From assembly GCA_017473265.1 (NCBI GenBank), contig JAFULQ010000019.1:1-53840 (forward strand): a DNA stretch of 53,840 nucleotides. Reading direction: 5' to 3'. The stretch is from Erysipelotrichaceae bacterium (GTDB taxonomy: Bacteria; Bacillota_I; Bacilli_A; Erysipelotrichales; Erysipelotrichaceae). The stretch's first letter is position 1. The number at the start of each line of letters is the position of its first letter. Position numbers and translations under genes: made by a program. Shown in pieces: positions 34,594 through 43,171 of the stretch. The notes under the pieces are model-generated. The model was not told the origin of the DNA. It did not search any database and was given only the letters and a program-made list of their open reading frames with translations.

Positions 34594-35541
34594 CTAGTAT
34601 CCTCCTTTTCTAAACATTACATAGAAAGTATACATTGTTCCAGTAACAACAACTCCTACACAAATATTTAATACTAAAATCAATCCACTACTAATTAGGT
34701 GTCCTGGAATACCTAATGGAATAATGCTATGAATATGGTTAGCACCAGTATAGAAAGAATAACATTTAGAAACACTATAAGTAGCTAAAGCACAGAAACT
34801 TGTCCACTTATATGTATTTGCATTAAAGAATTTATTTGTCTTTTCAAAACCAAAAGCATTTGAATATAGAATTAAAGCAGCACCAATAATAGCCCCACCA
34901 GAGAATCCTCCACCAGGTCCTAAATGTCCAGCTAATACTACATAAATACCAAAAATCAATACCGGCGGAACCAATACTTTCGCAACCGTTTGTAAGATTT
35001 TGTCTTCATATAAACGAGTTTTTCTTTTTTCAACTAACTTCTTCTTATCATCTCTCAATAAGATTAATACTGTACAAGTAGCCACAAACAATACGTGAGA
35101 TTCTCCTAATGTATCGAATGCACGATAGTCCAAAATCATCCCCGTAACAATATTTACTGCACCAGTTTCTTGCATACCACTTTCGATATAACGCTCAGAC
35201 ACTTCATTGTGTACTGGATTGTTTGAATCACCAAAAGTAGGCATATAAGATACAGCTACTAATAATGTAAAGATAACTACACAACAAAAGAACACACAGA
35301 AAAGCTTATATGACTTTTCAAATAAATTTAATTCTTTGTTGTTACTAACATCATAAATATTTTTCAACAACTTTTGTTTTTCATTCTCACGAGTTTGAAT
35401 CGTTTCTTCACTCTCTAAGAATTCTCGTTGAGGTTTCATTTCTACACGGTTTACATATACATCTTCTGTACCATAAAACCATGTTTCTAATTTATGAGAA
35501 AGAGTCTTTTTATACTTTTCACTTGTAACTTTTTTACTCAT
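34594..35541 (-). CDS. mrpB: MbhE-MrpB fusion with soluble N-terminus
   Basis: A 315-aa subunit in three parts. Residues 1-80 are charged and soluble, without a known domain. Residues 83-165 carry a membrane helix and NIVTGMILDYRAFDTLGESH, the segment found at the C-terminus of MrpA and as MbhE in archaeal hydrogenases. Residues 190-315 are MrpB/MnhB (PPVLIFGIYVVLAGHLGPGGGFSGG is split across its first helix and loop). AAGGAGG precedes ATG 35541, which overlaps the DUF4040 gene by 8 bp. So MrpA is split, with its tail fused to MrpB. Confidence 0.82.
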   Translation of the reverse strand: MSKKVTSEKYKKTLSHKLETWFYGTEDVYVNRVEMKPQREFLESEETIQTRENEKQKLLKNIYDVSNNKELNLFEKSYKLFCVFFCCVVIFTLLVAVSYMPTFGDSNNPVHNEVSERYIESGMQETGAVNIVTGMILDYRAFDTLGESHVLFVATCTVLILLRDDKKKLVEKRKTRLYEDKILQTVAKVLVPPVLIFGIYVVLAGHLGPGGGFSGGAIIGAALILYSNAFGFEKTNKFFNANTYKWTSFCALATYSVSKCYSFYTGANHIHSIIPLGIPGHLISSGLILVLNICVGVVVTGTMYTFYVMFRKGGY

Positions 35542-35806
35542 GATCTAACTCCTCCTTCTTATCTGTCTTCACAATCGCTTGAATTTTCTTCAATGTCGCA
35601 AAGAACAATAAACTTGTTACACCAGCACCTACAGCTGCTTCCGTAATTGCCAAGTCTGGAGATTCAAGTAATACCCAAATAACCGAAATAATTAAACTAT
35701 ATGACATATAAATCAAAATAGAGTTTAATAAATTCTTAGAAAAACTTACTGCCAATGCACAAATTACTAGGAAAATTAATAAAATATACATAATCATATT
35801 AGTCAT
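35534..35806 (-). CDS. DUF4040/MbhD-like subunit (MrpA fragment)
   Basis: A 90-aa protein with three membrane helices. SPDLAITEAAVGAGVTSLLF is the DUF4040 signature found inside MrpA after its NuoL-like part and as separate MbhD in hydrogenases. ATG 35806 lies 9 bases after GGGAGG and one base after the mrpG stop; the longer frame reaching 35830 overlaps mrpG without its own ribosome site. NuoJ-like role in the membrane arm is inferred from relatives. Confidence 0.83.
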   Translation of the reverse strand: MTNMIMYILLIFLVICALAVSFSKNLLNSILIYMSYSLIISVIWVLLESPDLAITEAAVGAGVTSLLFFATLKKIQAIVKTDKKEELDHE

Positions 35807-35807
35807 T

Positions 35808-36155
35808 TTATTCATCCTCCCCAATTTCATCTAAATTTACATGTTCATATTGTGAATGATCTTCATTAGTCACTACTTCTAATTGCGCAATTAAGTGCGA
35901 AGAAGTAGGAGAAGCCAACCACAAGAACACAACGATTAAAAATAACTTTAATGATGTGAATGAAAAACCACACATTAAAATCAATCCAATTAGTGAAGAC
36001 GCAATTCCTAATGTATCCCCCATCGCTGCAGAATGCATACGATTTAATACATATTTAAAACGGAATGCTCCAAACACTTCCAAAATAAACATCAAAAGGC
36101 CAATAATCATGAAAATAGCCCCAGCAATAAAACGAATCCAAGCTAAGATTTCCAT
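35808..36155 (-). CDS. mrpG: Mrp antiporter subunit G
   Basis: A 115-aa protein with three membrane helices: the first around FIAGAIFMIIGLLMF, then FRFKYVLNRMHSAAMGDTLG, the typical MrpG loop, followed by two more. The C-terminal tail is acidic and soluble. GAGGGGG precedes ATG 36155, just after the mrpF stop. Confidence 0.87.
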   Translation of the reverse strand: MEILAWIRFIAGAIFMIIGLLMFILEVFGAFRFKYVLNRMHSAAMGDTLGIASSLIGLILMCGFSFTSLKLFLIVVFLWLASPTSSHLIAQLEVVTNEDHSQYEHVNLDEIGEDE

Positions 36156-36156
36156 A

Positions 36157-36471
36157 CTACTTGTCCCCCTCTAATTTTTCTAAATATGATTCCATATAGA
36201 TTCTTGTACCAACAATAACCGCTAAGAAACTAATCATGGCATAAATTAAACACACGTCTGCTAAAAAACCTTCATTCAATTTAACAGCCAATGTCGCAAT
36301 CATAACCATAACCATTGTTCCGAGCATATTTACCGCAACTAAACGGTCAGCTACTTTAGGTCCTAAAATCGCACGAATCAAACACAAGATAGCAAGAATA
36401 CCTAAACAAACCAATACAATTGTTGTAAATACATCAACAACTTGCGCCAATACTGGAAATTGATCAAACAT
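36157..36471 (-). CDS. mrpF: Mrp antiporter subunit F
   Basis: A 104-aa protein with three membrane helices. LIRAILGPKVADRLVAVNMLG is the MrpF signature (GPxxxDRxVAxD/NxxG) between helices 1 and 2. A ribosome site GGGGGTAGGAG precedes ATG 36471. Second gene of the operon, 11 bases after mrpE. Confidence 0.9.
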   Translation of the reverse strand: MFDQFPVLAQVVDVFTTIVLVCLGILAILCLIRAILGPKVADRLVAVNMLGTMVMVMIATLAVKLNEGFLADVCLIYAMISFLAVIVGTRIYMESYLEKLEGDK

Positions 36472-36482
36472 ACTCCTACCCC

Positions 36483-36956
36483 CTAATCCTTAATCCATAG
36501 ATTTTCTAATTTAGTAATTACCTTTACAAAACTAGAACTATCCATTCCTACTGCTATACTCTTATCTAAACAGTGTACAGCAAAATGATTACCATCAATA
36601 TTAACAGTAATCGTACCTGGAGTTAACGTAATTGCATTTGCCAACAACGTTTTCCCCGTTTGTGTTTTTAAATCTACAGTAAAATGTGCTAATACTGGTT
36701 CAACAATTTCTTTTTCAGACAAAATCAAACGAACTGCAGCTAAATTCGCTTGAATGATTTCCCAAAATAAGATGCCAGCATATTGCAACAACAACCATAG
36801 TGAGATATATAATTTCTTTTCTTTATTTAAGCTATAATCCATAAACTTACATGTAAACCAAAAAATAACTGCAGCTACACCTAAACCAATAACTGCAATT
36901 TCAGTTGTCCATGTACCATTAAATATAACCCATAAGCAGAAATATAAAACGAACAT
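36483..36956 (-). CDS. mrpE: Mrp antiporter subunit E
   Basis: A 157-aa first gene of the operon. Two or three N-terminal membrane helices are followed by a soluble domain containing LLANAITLTPGTITVNIDG, a clear MrpE signature. GGGAGGGG lies upstream of ATG 36956 and a good promoter 35 bases further. In known Mrp systems MrpE helps assembly but is not the ion path. Confidence 0.9.
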   Translation of the reverse strand: MFVLYFCLWVIFNGTWTTEIAVIGLGVAAVIFWFTCKFMDYSLNKEKKLYISLWLLLQYAGILFWEIIQANLAAVRLILSEKEIVEPVLAHFTVDLKTQTGKTLLANAITLTPGTITVNIDGNHFAVHCLDKSIAVGMDSSSFVKVITKLENLWIKD

Positions 36957-36990
36957 ACTTTGCCCCTCCCTAATATCCTAAACCATTATT

Positions 36991-37018
36991 ATAATACGCC
37001 TAAAAAATAAATAGTCAA
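36991..37018 (-). promoter_or_regulatory. Promoter of the Mrp-like operon
   Basis: On the minus strand TTGACT (37018-37013), 16-base spacer, TATTAT (36996-36991), about 35 bases before mrpE. The rest of the gap to 37110 is AT-rich with nothing else recognised. Confidence 0.6.
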
Positions 37019-37110
37019 CCAAATGCAAAGTAATAAGAAATAATTTACGCATTTTTTACATATAAGATAAATTGTAAAGAATTCACATATTTACAATACA
37101 ACTGTTAAGC

Positions 37111-37142
37111 ATAAAAAAGAGAATTGCTATTTACAATTCTCT
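37111..37142 (-). terminator. Terminator of the M28 aminopeptidase gene
   Basis: Perfect 9-bp stem AGAGAATTG/CAATTCTCT (37118-37126, 37134-37142), 7-base loop holding the stop codon, then TTTTTTAT on the minus strand. Confidence 0.72.
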
Positions 37143-39043
37143 ACCAAATTTAAATTTTCCAATAAAGCAACATATGCCACTACAATCTCTTCACTATCCA
37201 TCACCAAATCACAATTTACACATTGGATAATATCACTAATAGTACGTTTACCATCAATATAGTACTCAATTAATGATGCGGCACCATATCCTTTGAAACC
37301 TAATTTCGACATTTTATCCGTATATGCTTTATGTAAATCTTTCGCATCTTCGTGATTATGTAAATACTCTGCTAATGATTGAATTGGAGAAACATACGTA
37401 CGTTTGAATACACGTTCATCTTTGCATTCTAATTCACAATCAACAATATTCAAATATTGTTGGACTTGTTCAATGGAAACTTCAATCCATTTCTTTTCTC
37501 TATTTATCATTGTTTCATCCAAATGAATCACTCTAGCATAATCATCTACACTCTTGATGAAATAGTTTTTGATGTGTTGTAAATGTGTGTACGCTTCTTG
37601 TGATTTTATTAATCCATTTTGATAATTATTCACAAACTGATTTAAACGTTTATTTAATAGTTCATGTTGTTTTACTTGCACTTCTAAACATGTCTTTTCA
37701 TCTAAATTAGATAATGTATATGCGTATAAAGTCGCAATATGACAAGAATATGCTAATACTGCAGAATCAATTACATCCAAAGTATCCGTTGCAGTATGAT
37801 AATTTAAATCTGGCCATTGACCTAACATACAACAAGGAATGCCAATGGTTGGATCACTAAATACTGTATGATCAGAACCACCTGTAAAACATTCCACTGT
37901 ATGATTGGTATACGCTACCATATCATCTGATAAATTTGGAGTTTCCTTACTTGCATACTCCATACACAATGCTGACAAATCATTGATAAATGATGGAGTC
38001 GAATATGGTAAAGAAGTTAACGTAATCGGACCATAGAAACGTGTTTGTTTACCACCAACCATATCCAAGTTAATTGCACCAACACATTTTTGATATTCAT
38101 TATGATCATGTAAATACGCATAGGTTCCTGTAAATTCTGGTACTAAAATTACCTTTATTGTACGTTTATTCTTAGGCAATTTTCCTTCATTCATCAATTG
38201 TTTTAAAACCGTTAATGATTCAATTGCGGCCGCCACACCACTAGCATTATCATTACAACTACTCTTAGGATGACATAAATGCGCACAAATCAACACTTCT
38301 TCATCCGTTTCACCTGGTAATTTCGCCTCAACCACTTCAATTTTACCTGGATATAAAGAAGCCTCTATTTTACATGTACAACGTAAGCTTTCTTTGCCTT
38401 CAAATTGTTTCGCTAACCAATCACCCATTTTAGGAGACAACACAAATCCAAAACACTTTGGTTCATCTTCCGTATGACTCCACCAGAAAGAAGTATAATT
38501 AATAGACTCATACAATTGTTCTCTGGTACGATCACCAAAACCAGCATTAATAAAATCCGTCACAAATCCTACAGCACCTTTATCTTTTACTGCCCACATA
38601 TATTGCGCAAAAGGGCCACGAACAAACACTAATTTGCCAGTTAAATCTAAATTTTCATATTCTTTAGGATTATTTCCTTTATTTAAATACACAAAATCAA
38701 CACCATCTGTAAAATCACAAGGATAACTCTTTTGAATAATCGAAACAGGTTCTGCACTCGTATCTGCTAATACCATTTCTGGATCTTGTAATTGTAACCA
38801 TCCATGTTTCAAATCCCATTCCATAAACATCTTATTTTGTAGATACCAAATATCAGGGTTGGCATCATAACTTAAGATATTCGCTTCAATACCCAATTTA
38901 TCAAACATCTTCTTACAATAATTCGCTGCTTCTCTAAAACCAGTTGATGCTTGAATACGATGATAACTAGACACTTCTTTTACTAAGTTATATAAGCGTT
39001 TTTGTTGAATTGTTTTTTTGATACTTTCACTATAATGTTTCAT
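37127..39043 (-). CDS. M28-family aminopeptidase with PA domain
   Basis: A 638-aa zinc aminopeptidase of the DUF4910-like M28 group. A PA-type insert (about 115-235) precedes and interrupts the catalytic part. Metal ligands and catalytic residues: His and Asp in CAHLCHPKSSCNDNASG (about 253-269), Glu in VPEFTGTYAYL, Asp in INLDMVGG and His in NYHTATDTLDVID (about 420). A C-terminal region of about 190 residues ends in a winged-helix-like segment. No signal peptide, so it is probably cytoplasmic peptide recycling. AAGGAG precedes ATG 39043. Separated from the upstream gene by a hairpin. Confidence 0.84.
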   Translation of the reverse strand: MKHYSESIKKTIQQKRLYNLVKEVSSYHRIQASTGFREAANYCKKMFDKLGIEANILSYDANPDIWYLQNKMFMEWDLKHGWLQLQDPEMVLADTSAEPVSIIQKSYPCDFTDGVDFVYLNKGNNPKEYENLDLTGKLVFVRGPFAQYMWAVKDKGAVGFVTDFINAGFGDRTREQLYESINYTSFWWSHTEDEPKCFGFVLSPKMGDWLAKQFEGKESLRCTCKIEASLYPGKIEVVEAKLPGETDEEVLICAHLCHPKSSCNDNASGVAAAIESLTVLKQLMNEGKLPKNKRTIKVILVPEFTGTYAYLHDHNEYQKCVGAINLDMVGGKQTRFYGPITLTSLPYSTPSFINDLSALCMEYASKETPNLSDDMVAYTNHTVECFTGGSDHTVFSDPTIGIPCCMLGQWPDLNYHTATDTLDVIDSAVLAYSCHIATLYAYTLSNLDEKTCLEVQVKQHELLNKRLNQFVNNYQNGLIKSQEAYTHLQHIKNYFIKSVDDYARVIHLDETMINREKKWIEVSIEQVQQYLNIVDCELECKDERVFKRTYVSPIQSLAEYLHNHEDAKDLHKAYTDKMSKLGFKGYGAASLIEYYIDGKRTISDIIQCVNCDLVMDSEEIVVAYVALLENLNLVENCK

Positions 39044-39060
39044 ATACTTATCTCCTTATA

Positions 39061-39087
39061 ACAAAGAGATTTCATAACGAAATCTCT
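39061..39087 (-). terminator. Probable terminator of the 5'-nucleotidase gene
   Basis: Perfect 9-bp stem AGAGATTTC/GAAATCTCT (39065-39073, 39079-39087), loop ATAAC. The following minus-strand sequence TTTGTTAT is only moderately T-rich and runs into the next ribosome site. Confidence 0.5.
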
Positions 39088-40612
39088 AAATAATAACTGT
39101 AATATTATTTTTATGATCAATTTGAATATTTGGATTCGCTAAGATATAGTCCGCAATACATTCAACCATATCTTTTTGAATATCTTTAACAACTTCTCCA
39201 TCCTTGACCATATCAAATTCACCACCGCCACCAGCGCGATAGTTACTTAATAAGATTGTATAGTCTTTATCTAAATCCAATGGTTCTCCATTACGTGTCA
39301 TAGAAATAACACGACTACCTTCTGGATTTGATACTTTAATTGTATACTCTAAACCATCCACCATATCATAATTATAATGAGCAGGTTTAGGTGCTTCAAA
39401 TCTAGGGTTTACTACAATCTTATCACCAGCAACTGTGAAGTATTCAGCACACTTTTCTAAGAAAGCTTTCACTGTATGACCACTCATCTTAATTACACTT
39501 AATGTATTCGCATATACATAAGTAGATACGATATCACGCATTGTAATTTGTTTAGGGAAACCCATAGCATCATTAAATAACGCAACTGCAGAAAAGTCCG
39601 CATCATATTGTGCAAATTGCACTTGGTTCATAAATGATACAATTGGATGTTTATGTAAACGAGCATCAAAACGATCTTTAATTAATAAATCCATTTCTGT
39701 TTCACCCAATGGTTTATCCAACCAAGTTTGTACTTCTGCCTCTAATTCTTTTACAGCATCCATAATTTCAACATCAGGTTCACAATCTGGTTTTAATAAT
39801 TCCACATACCCTTTTTTCGTTTCACAATCATAGACCAATTTCGCAATTTCTTTCGCATTATTCGCAGTTTGAGAAACTAATGTATTACAACAATATTGGC
39901 CTAAAGAACGATGTTGATGTCCTGTAATTAAGATATCCAATCCTTCAATTGTAGAACACATACGATAACCCCAGTTTTCACCAGTTTGATTTTCTGTATT
40001 TACTCCAGTATCTAAATCTTTTTCAAATCCACCATGATATACTCCAACCACTGCATCAACTTCTTCATTTGCACGAATCATTTCTACCGTACGTTTTGCA
40101 CAATCATAAGCATCTTCAATTTCAACACCTACTAAATTTTCTGCTTTTTCCCAATATGGAATGTGTTGAGTTACTACACCAAATAATGCAATTCTAGCAC
40201 CATTAGGGAATTCATGAATTTCATATGGTTTAGAAATTGGTTGTCCATCCATTTTGATATTACAACAAATACATGGAACACCACATTCTTCCATATGTCT
40301 TTTTAATACAGGAATACTTTCATTAAAGTCATGGTTTCCTAAATTCATATAATCATAGTTCATCAGCTTTAACATCTTACTCATTGGATGAACTTCTTTC
40401 CCTTTATAATTCAAATTAAAATAAAAAGTTTGTGGACTTCCTTGAATACAATCTCCATTATCAATAAGAATTGTATTTTCATCCTTTAATTGTTTGAATA
40501 ATGTATTTACTTTAGCTAAACCAATTGCAATATCCTTTTGATCACTATATAAATAAGGTTCAACATAACCATGCACATCGGAAGTTGCTAAAATCGTAAA
40601 CTTTTTACTCAT
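39086..40612 (-). CDS. 5'-nucleotidase / 2',3'-cyclic phosphodiesterase family
   Basis: A 508-aa metallophosphatase. The calcineurin-like domain (1-280) has all di-metal motifs: TSDVHGYVEPY, IDNGDCIQGSP, NLGNHDFN, VYHGGFEKD and ITGHQHR. The C-terminal 5_nucleotid_C domain (about 310-480) holds the substrate site, with a DAMGF loop and a SNYRAGGGGEFD segment. Most relatives are secreted or wall-bound; this one has no signal peptide or anchor, so it should act inside the cell. Start ATG 40612 (or 40615); the ribosome site is weak. Next to a PhnDCEE transporter, which may feed it substrate. Confidence 0.86.
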   Translation of the reverse strand: MSKKFTILATSDVHGYVEPYLYSDQKDIAIGLAKVNTLFKQLKDENTILIDNGDCIQGSPQTFYFNLNYKGKEVHPMSKMLKLMNYDYMNLGNHDFNESIPVLKRHMEECGVPCICCNIKMDGQPISKPYEIHEFPNGARIALFGVVTQHIPYWEKAENLVGVEIEDAYDCAKRTVEMIRANEEVDAVVGVYHGGFEKDLDTGVNTENQTGENWGYRMCSTIEGLDILITGHQHRSLGQYCCNTLVSQTANNAKEIAKLVYDCETKKGYVELLKPDCEPDVEIMDAVKELEAEVQTWLDKPLGETEMDLLIKDRFDARLHKHPIVSFMNQVQFAQYDADFSAVALFNDAMGFPKQITMRDIVSTYVYANTLSVIKMSGHTVKAFLEKCAEYFTVAGDKIVVNPRFEAPKPAHYNYDMVDGLEYTIKVSNPEGSRVISMTRNGEPLDLDKDYTILLSNYRAGGGGEFDMVKDGEVVKDIQKDMVECIADYILANPNIQIDHKNNITVII

Positions 40613-40654
40613 CATTATCACTCATCTTTCTATATACTTTTTTATTATACGTTT

Positions 40655-40689
40655 AAATAAAAAAAGATTCTAGATAAAACTAGAATCTT
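40655..40689 (-). terminator. Terminator of the PhnDCEE operon
   Basis: Perfect 10-bp stem AAGATTCTAG/CTAGAATCTT (40664-40673, 40680-40689), 6-base loop, then a long T-run on the minus strand. Overlaps the last stop codon. Confidence 0.8.
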
Positions 40690-41506
40690 ATTCACCTGTA
40701 GCCAATTTTCTACGAATCTTTGTAGAAACAAATTCAAGAACTAGAACTAAAATAACTAATCCCAACAAATAGGCACCACAATCATTCCATCTTCTTCCAC
40801 CAATAGAGAAAATCAATTCAGCACCAATACCACCAGCAGCACATAGCCCTAAAACAGTAGCATTTTTAACATTGATATCTAAACGGTAGATAATTGTAGA
40901 TAAAATATTACTTGATAATTGTGGAATAATTCCATAACGAACTTTTTGGAAAGTTGTACAACCAGAAGCATCCAACGCTTCAATAACACCTTTATCCACA
41001 TCTTCAATCGCTTCTATTAACAGTTTAGTTAACATACCCATTGAAGAAATTGACATAGTTAATACCCCAGCAAATGGTCCTGTTCCAACAATTTTAACAA
41101 AGATAATACCATATAATACTGTAGGGAAACCTCTTAAAATAGAAATAATTGTCAAACCTGTATATGCACATACATTATTCGTAATATTTCTTGAAGAGAA
41201 GAATGCGAATGGTAAAGCTAAAATAGCACCTACCAATGTACCCAAAAATGCAATTGAGAAAGTTTCTGCTAACAAATATGGAACGCAACTTTCATCCAAT
41301 GAGAATAACTTATCTACATTCGGATGCAAAATACCATTAATAGCATTTTTAGCAAGTACCCATCCCATTTCACTCATACCTTTGAAGGTACAAATATAAT
41401 CTGTTAATAAATATAAGACAACAATACCAATAAACAAAGCAATAAAGAATGGTAGTGAGTTTGGATATTTTTCATATTGCTTTTTAACCGTTAACTTTTC
41501 GCTCAT
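40688..41506 (-). CDS. phnE: Phosphonate-type ABC transporter permease (second PhnE)
   Basis: A 272-aa membrane permease with about six helices. The EAA-type loop that contacts the ATPase reads EALDASGCTTFQKVRYGIIPQ, here around residues 178-198. The LGTLVGAILALPFAFFSS start of the binding-protein-dependent transport domain and GLCAAGGIGAELIF near the C-terminus match PhnE. Its ATG overlaps the TAA of the upstream permease by one base, so both are made together, probably as a heterodimer. Confidence 0.87.
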   Translation of the reverse strand: MSEKLTVKKQYEKYPNSLPFFIALFIGIVVLYLLTDYICTFKGMSEMGWVLAKNAINGILHPNVDKLFSLDESCVPYLLAETFSIAFLGTLVGAILALPFAFFSSRNITNNVCAYTGLTIISILRGFPTVLYGIIFVKIVGTGPFAGVLTMSISSMGMLTKLLIEAIEDVDKGVIEALDASGCTTFQKVRYGIIPQLSSNILSTIIYRLDINVKNATVLGLCAAGGIGAELIFSIGGRRWNDCGAYLLGLVILVLVLEFVSTKIRRKLATGE

Positions 41507-42336
41507 TATCCATTCACCAATTTCTTTCTAATTTCACGAGAAGTTGTTTCAACAATCACTACCACAATAATTAATACTAAAACCAACAAGCCCGTTTTTT
41601 CATAGTCCATATTACCAATTGTATCATTCAAGCGAACACCAATACCACCAGCACCAACATATCCTAAAATTGCGGCACTACGAATATTCATTTCAAAACA
41701 ATACAACACCGTAGATAAATAGAATGCTTTAATTTGAGGGAAAATTGCTTTAATCATACACTTCGCTCTTGAAGCACCTGTACTTTCTAAAGCCTCATAT
41801 GCCCCCATATTCACCGTTTCAATATTTTCATACAACATCTTAACCGCAACTGTATATGTAAAAATAGCAGTAGCTAAAGTCCCAGCAGTTGTTCCATAGC
41901 CAATAACTAAAGACAATAATAATGCATATACTAAAGTAGGTAATGTTCTAAAAATACTTAAAAATGAACGATGCACTGCTAAATACGCTTTATTTAATTT
42001 AAAATTACTAGATAGATAGAAACTCATTGGTAAAGCAATCAACGAACCAAAAGCAGTACCAACAAGAGAAATAATGATGGTATCAATCATAGCTTGTTTT
42101 GCTGTATCCCAATATGACCATTGAGGATGCAACATACGAACAACAAATGTCCAGCCCTTAGTAAAGCGTTTAAAAAATTTAATAAAATCTACATCTGTAA
42201 AAACAGCACAAACAACAATTAATAAAATCAAAAAGATAATGATATAGGGAGTGTTATTGAATTTCTCTTTTACTTTTTTACCATTACTCAATGTATGAGT
42301 ATCTGGCACAAAGACATGAAGTAAATCCTTAAGCAT
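41506..42336 (-). CDS. phnE: Phosphonate-type ABC transporter permease (first PhnE)
   Basis: A 276-aa membrane permease with about six helices. The ATPase-contact loop is EALESTGASRAKCMIKAIFPQ, and LVGTAFGSLIALPMSFYLSS and GYVGAGGIGVRLNDTIG match the PhnE family. AAGGAG precedes ATG 42336, which overlaps the phnC gene by 8 bp. Two different permease genes replace the single homodimeric PhnE of E. coli, as in many Bacillota. Confidence 0.88.
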   Translation of the reverse strand: MLKDLLHVFVPDTHTLSNGKKVKEKFNNTPYIIIFLILLIVVCAVFTDVDFIKFFKRFTKGWTFVVRMLHPQWSYWDTAKQAMIDTIIISLVGTAFGSLIALPMSFYLSSNFKLNKAYLAVHRSFLSIFRTLPTLVYALLLSLVIGYGTTAGTLATAIFTYTVAVKMLYENIETVNMGAYEALESTGASRAKCMIKAIFPQIKAFYLSTVLYCFEMNIRSAAILGYVGAGGIGVRLNDTIGNMDYEKTGLLVLVLIIVVVIVETTSREIRKKLVNG

Positions 42337-43108
42337 CCGCAGACTCCTTCATCATCTTTTCATCATCTTTCAAATCACGCCCATAAATCATACGTAACAC
42401 TTCATCTGTTACACCACTAGCAGGTCCATCATACACAATTTTACCTGCTTGAATACCCACAATACGATCTGCATATTGTAATGCTAAATCCACATGGTGA
42501 ATATTAATAATAACGGTAATATTCATTTCTTTATTGATTCTTTGGAAGTCTTCCATAACAACATCTGCCATAACAGGGTCCAAAGAAGCAACTGGTTCAT
42601 CCGCCAAAATAATTTCAGGGTTTTGAGCCAACGTTCTAGCCAAAGCAACACGTTGCATTTGACCACCAGAAAGCTGATCAGCACGTGTATACGCTTTATC
42701 TAAAATTCCAACTTTATCCAACGCTTCTAAAGCTTCAATTTTATCTTTTTTCGAATAAAGACCAAAAAGTGTACGGAATAAAGACATATCAGCAACTTTT
42801 GCAGAAAGAACATTATTAATAACTGTTGTTCTAGTAACCAAGTTAAATGATTGGAAAACCATTCCAATTCTTCTTCTAAACTTACGTAATGCTTTTCCTT
42901 TTAATGTAGACACATCTACACCATTAACCATTAACGTTCCTTCCGTTGTATCAATCATCTTATTAACTGTACGAATCAAAGTTGATTTACCTGCACCAGA
43001 TAAACCAATAATTCCTACAAATTCACCTTGTTCAATTTGTAAACAAACATCATCCATGGCTTTAACACCATTTGAATACACCTTGGAAACATGAGAAAAC
43101 TCAATCAT
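42329..43108 (-). CDS. phnC: Phosphonate-type ABC transporter ATPase PhnC
   Basis: A 259-aa ATP-binding subunit. Walker A GLSGAGKST (about 36-44), Q-loop in GMVFQSFNLV, signature LSGGQMQRVALARTLAQNP (about 144-162), Walker B IILADEPVASLDP and the H-loop INIHHVDLAL are complete. AAGGAGG precedes ATG 43108. It follows phnD after a strong hairpin, so its expression is probably lower than that of the binding protein. Confidence 0.92.
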   Translation of the reverse strand: MIEFSHVSKVYSNGVKAMDDVCLQIEQGEFVGIIGLSGAGKSTLIRTVNKMIDTTEGTLMVNGVDVSTLKGKALRKFRRRIGMVFQSFNLVTRTTVINNVLSAKVADMSLFRTLFGLYSKKDKIEALEALDKVGILDKAYTRADQLSGGQMQRVALARTLAQNPEIILADEPVASLDPVMADVVMEDFQRINKEMNITVIINIHHVDLALQYADRIVGIQAGKIVYDGPASGVTDEVLRMIYGRDLKDDEKMMKESADA

Positions 43109-43126
43109 ACGAAATCCTCCTTATTT

Positions 43127-43152
43127 GAAAAAAGGGGAGCAATTAGCTCCCC
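43127..43152 (-). terminator. Strong hairpin between phnD and phnC
   Basis: GC-rich 7-bp stem GGGGAGC/GCTCCCC (43134-43140, 43146-43152), 5-base loop, followed by TTTTTT on the minus strand: a full intrinsic terminator inside the operon, most likely leaky so that the binding protein is made in excess. Confidence 0.75.
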
Positions 43153-43171
43153 ACATCTAATCACCTAGTAA

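Noticed and set aside
36957-37110. Possible riboswitch or leader upstream of mrpE
   Set aside because: Predicted leader is under 40 bases after the promoter; no conserved aptamer-like structure seen.
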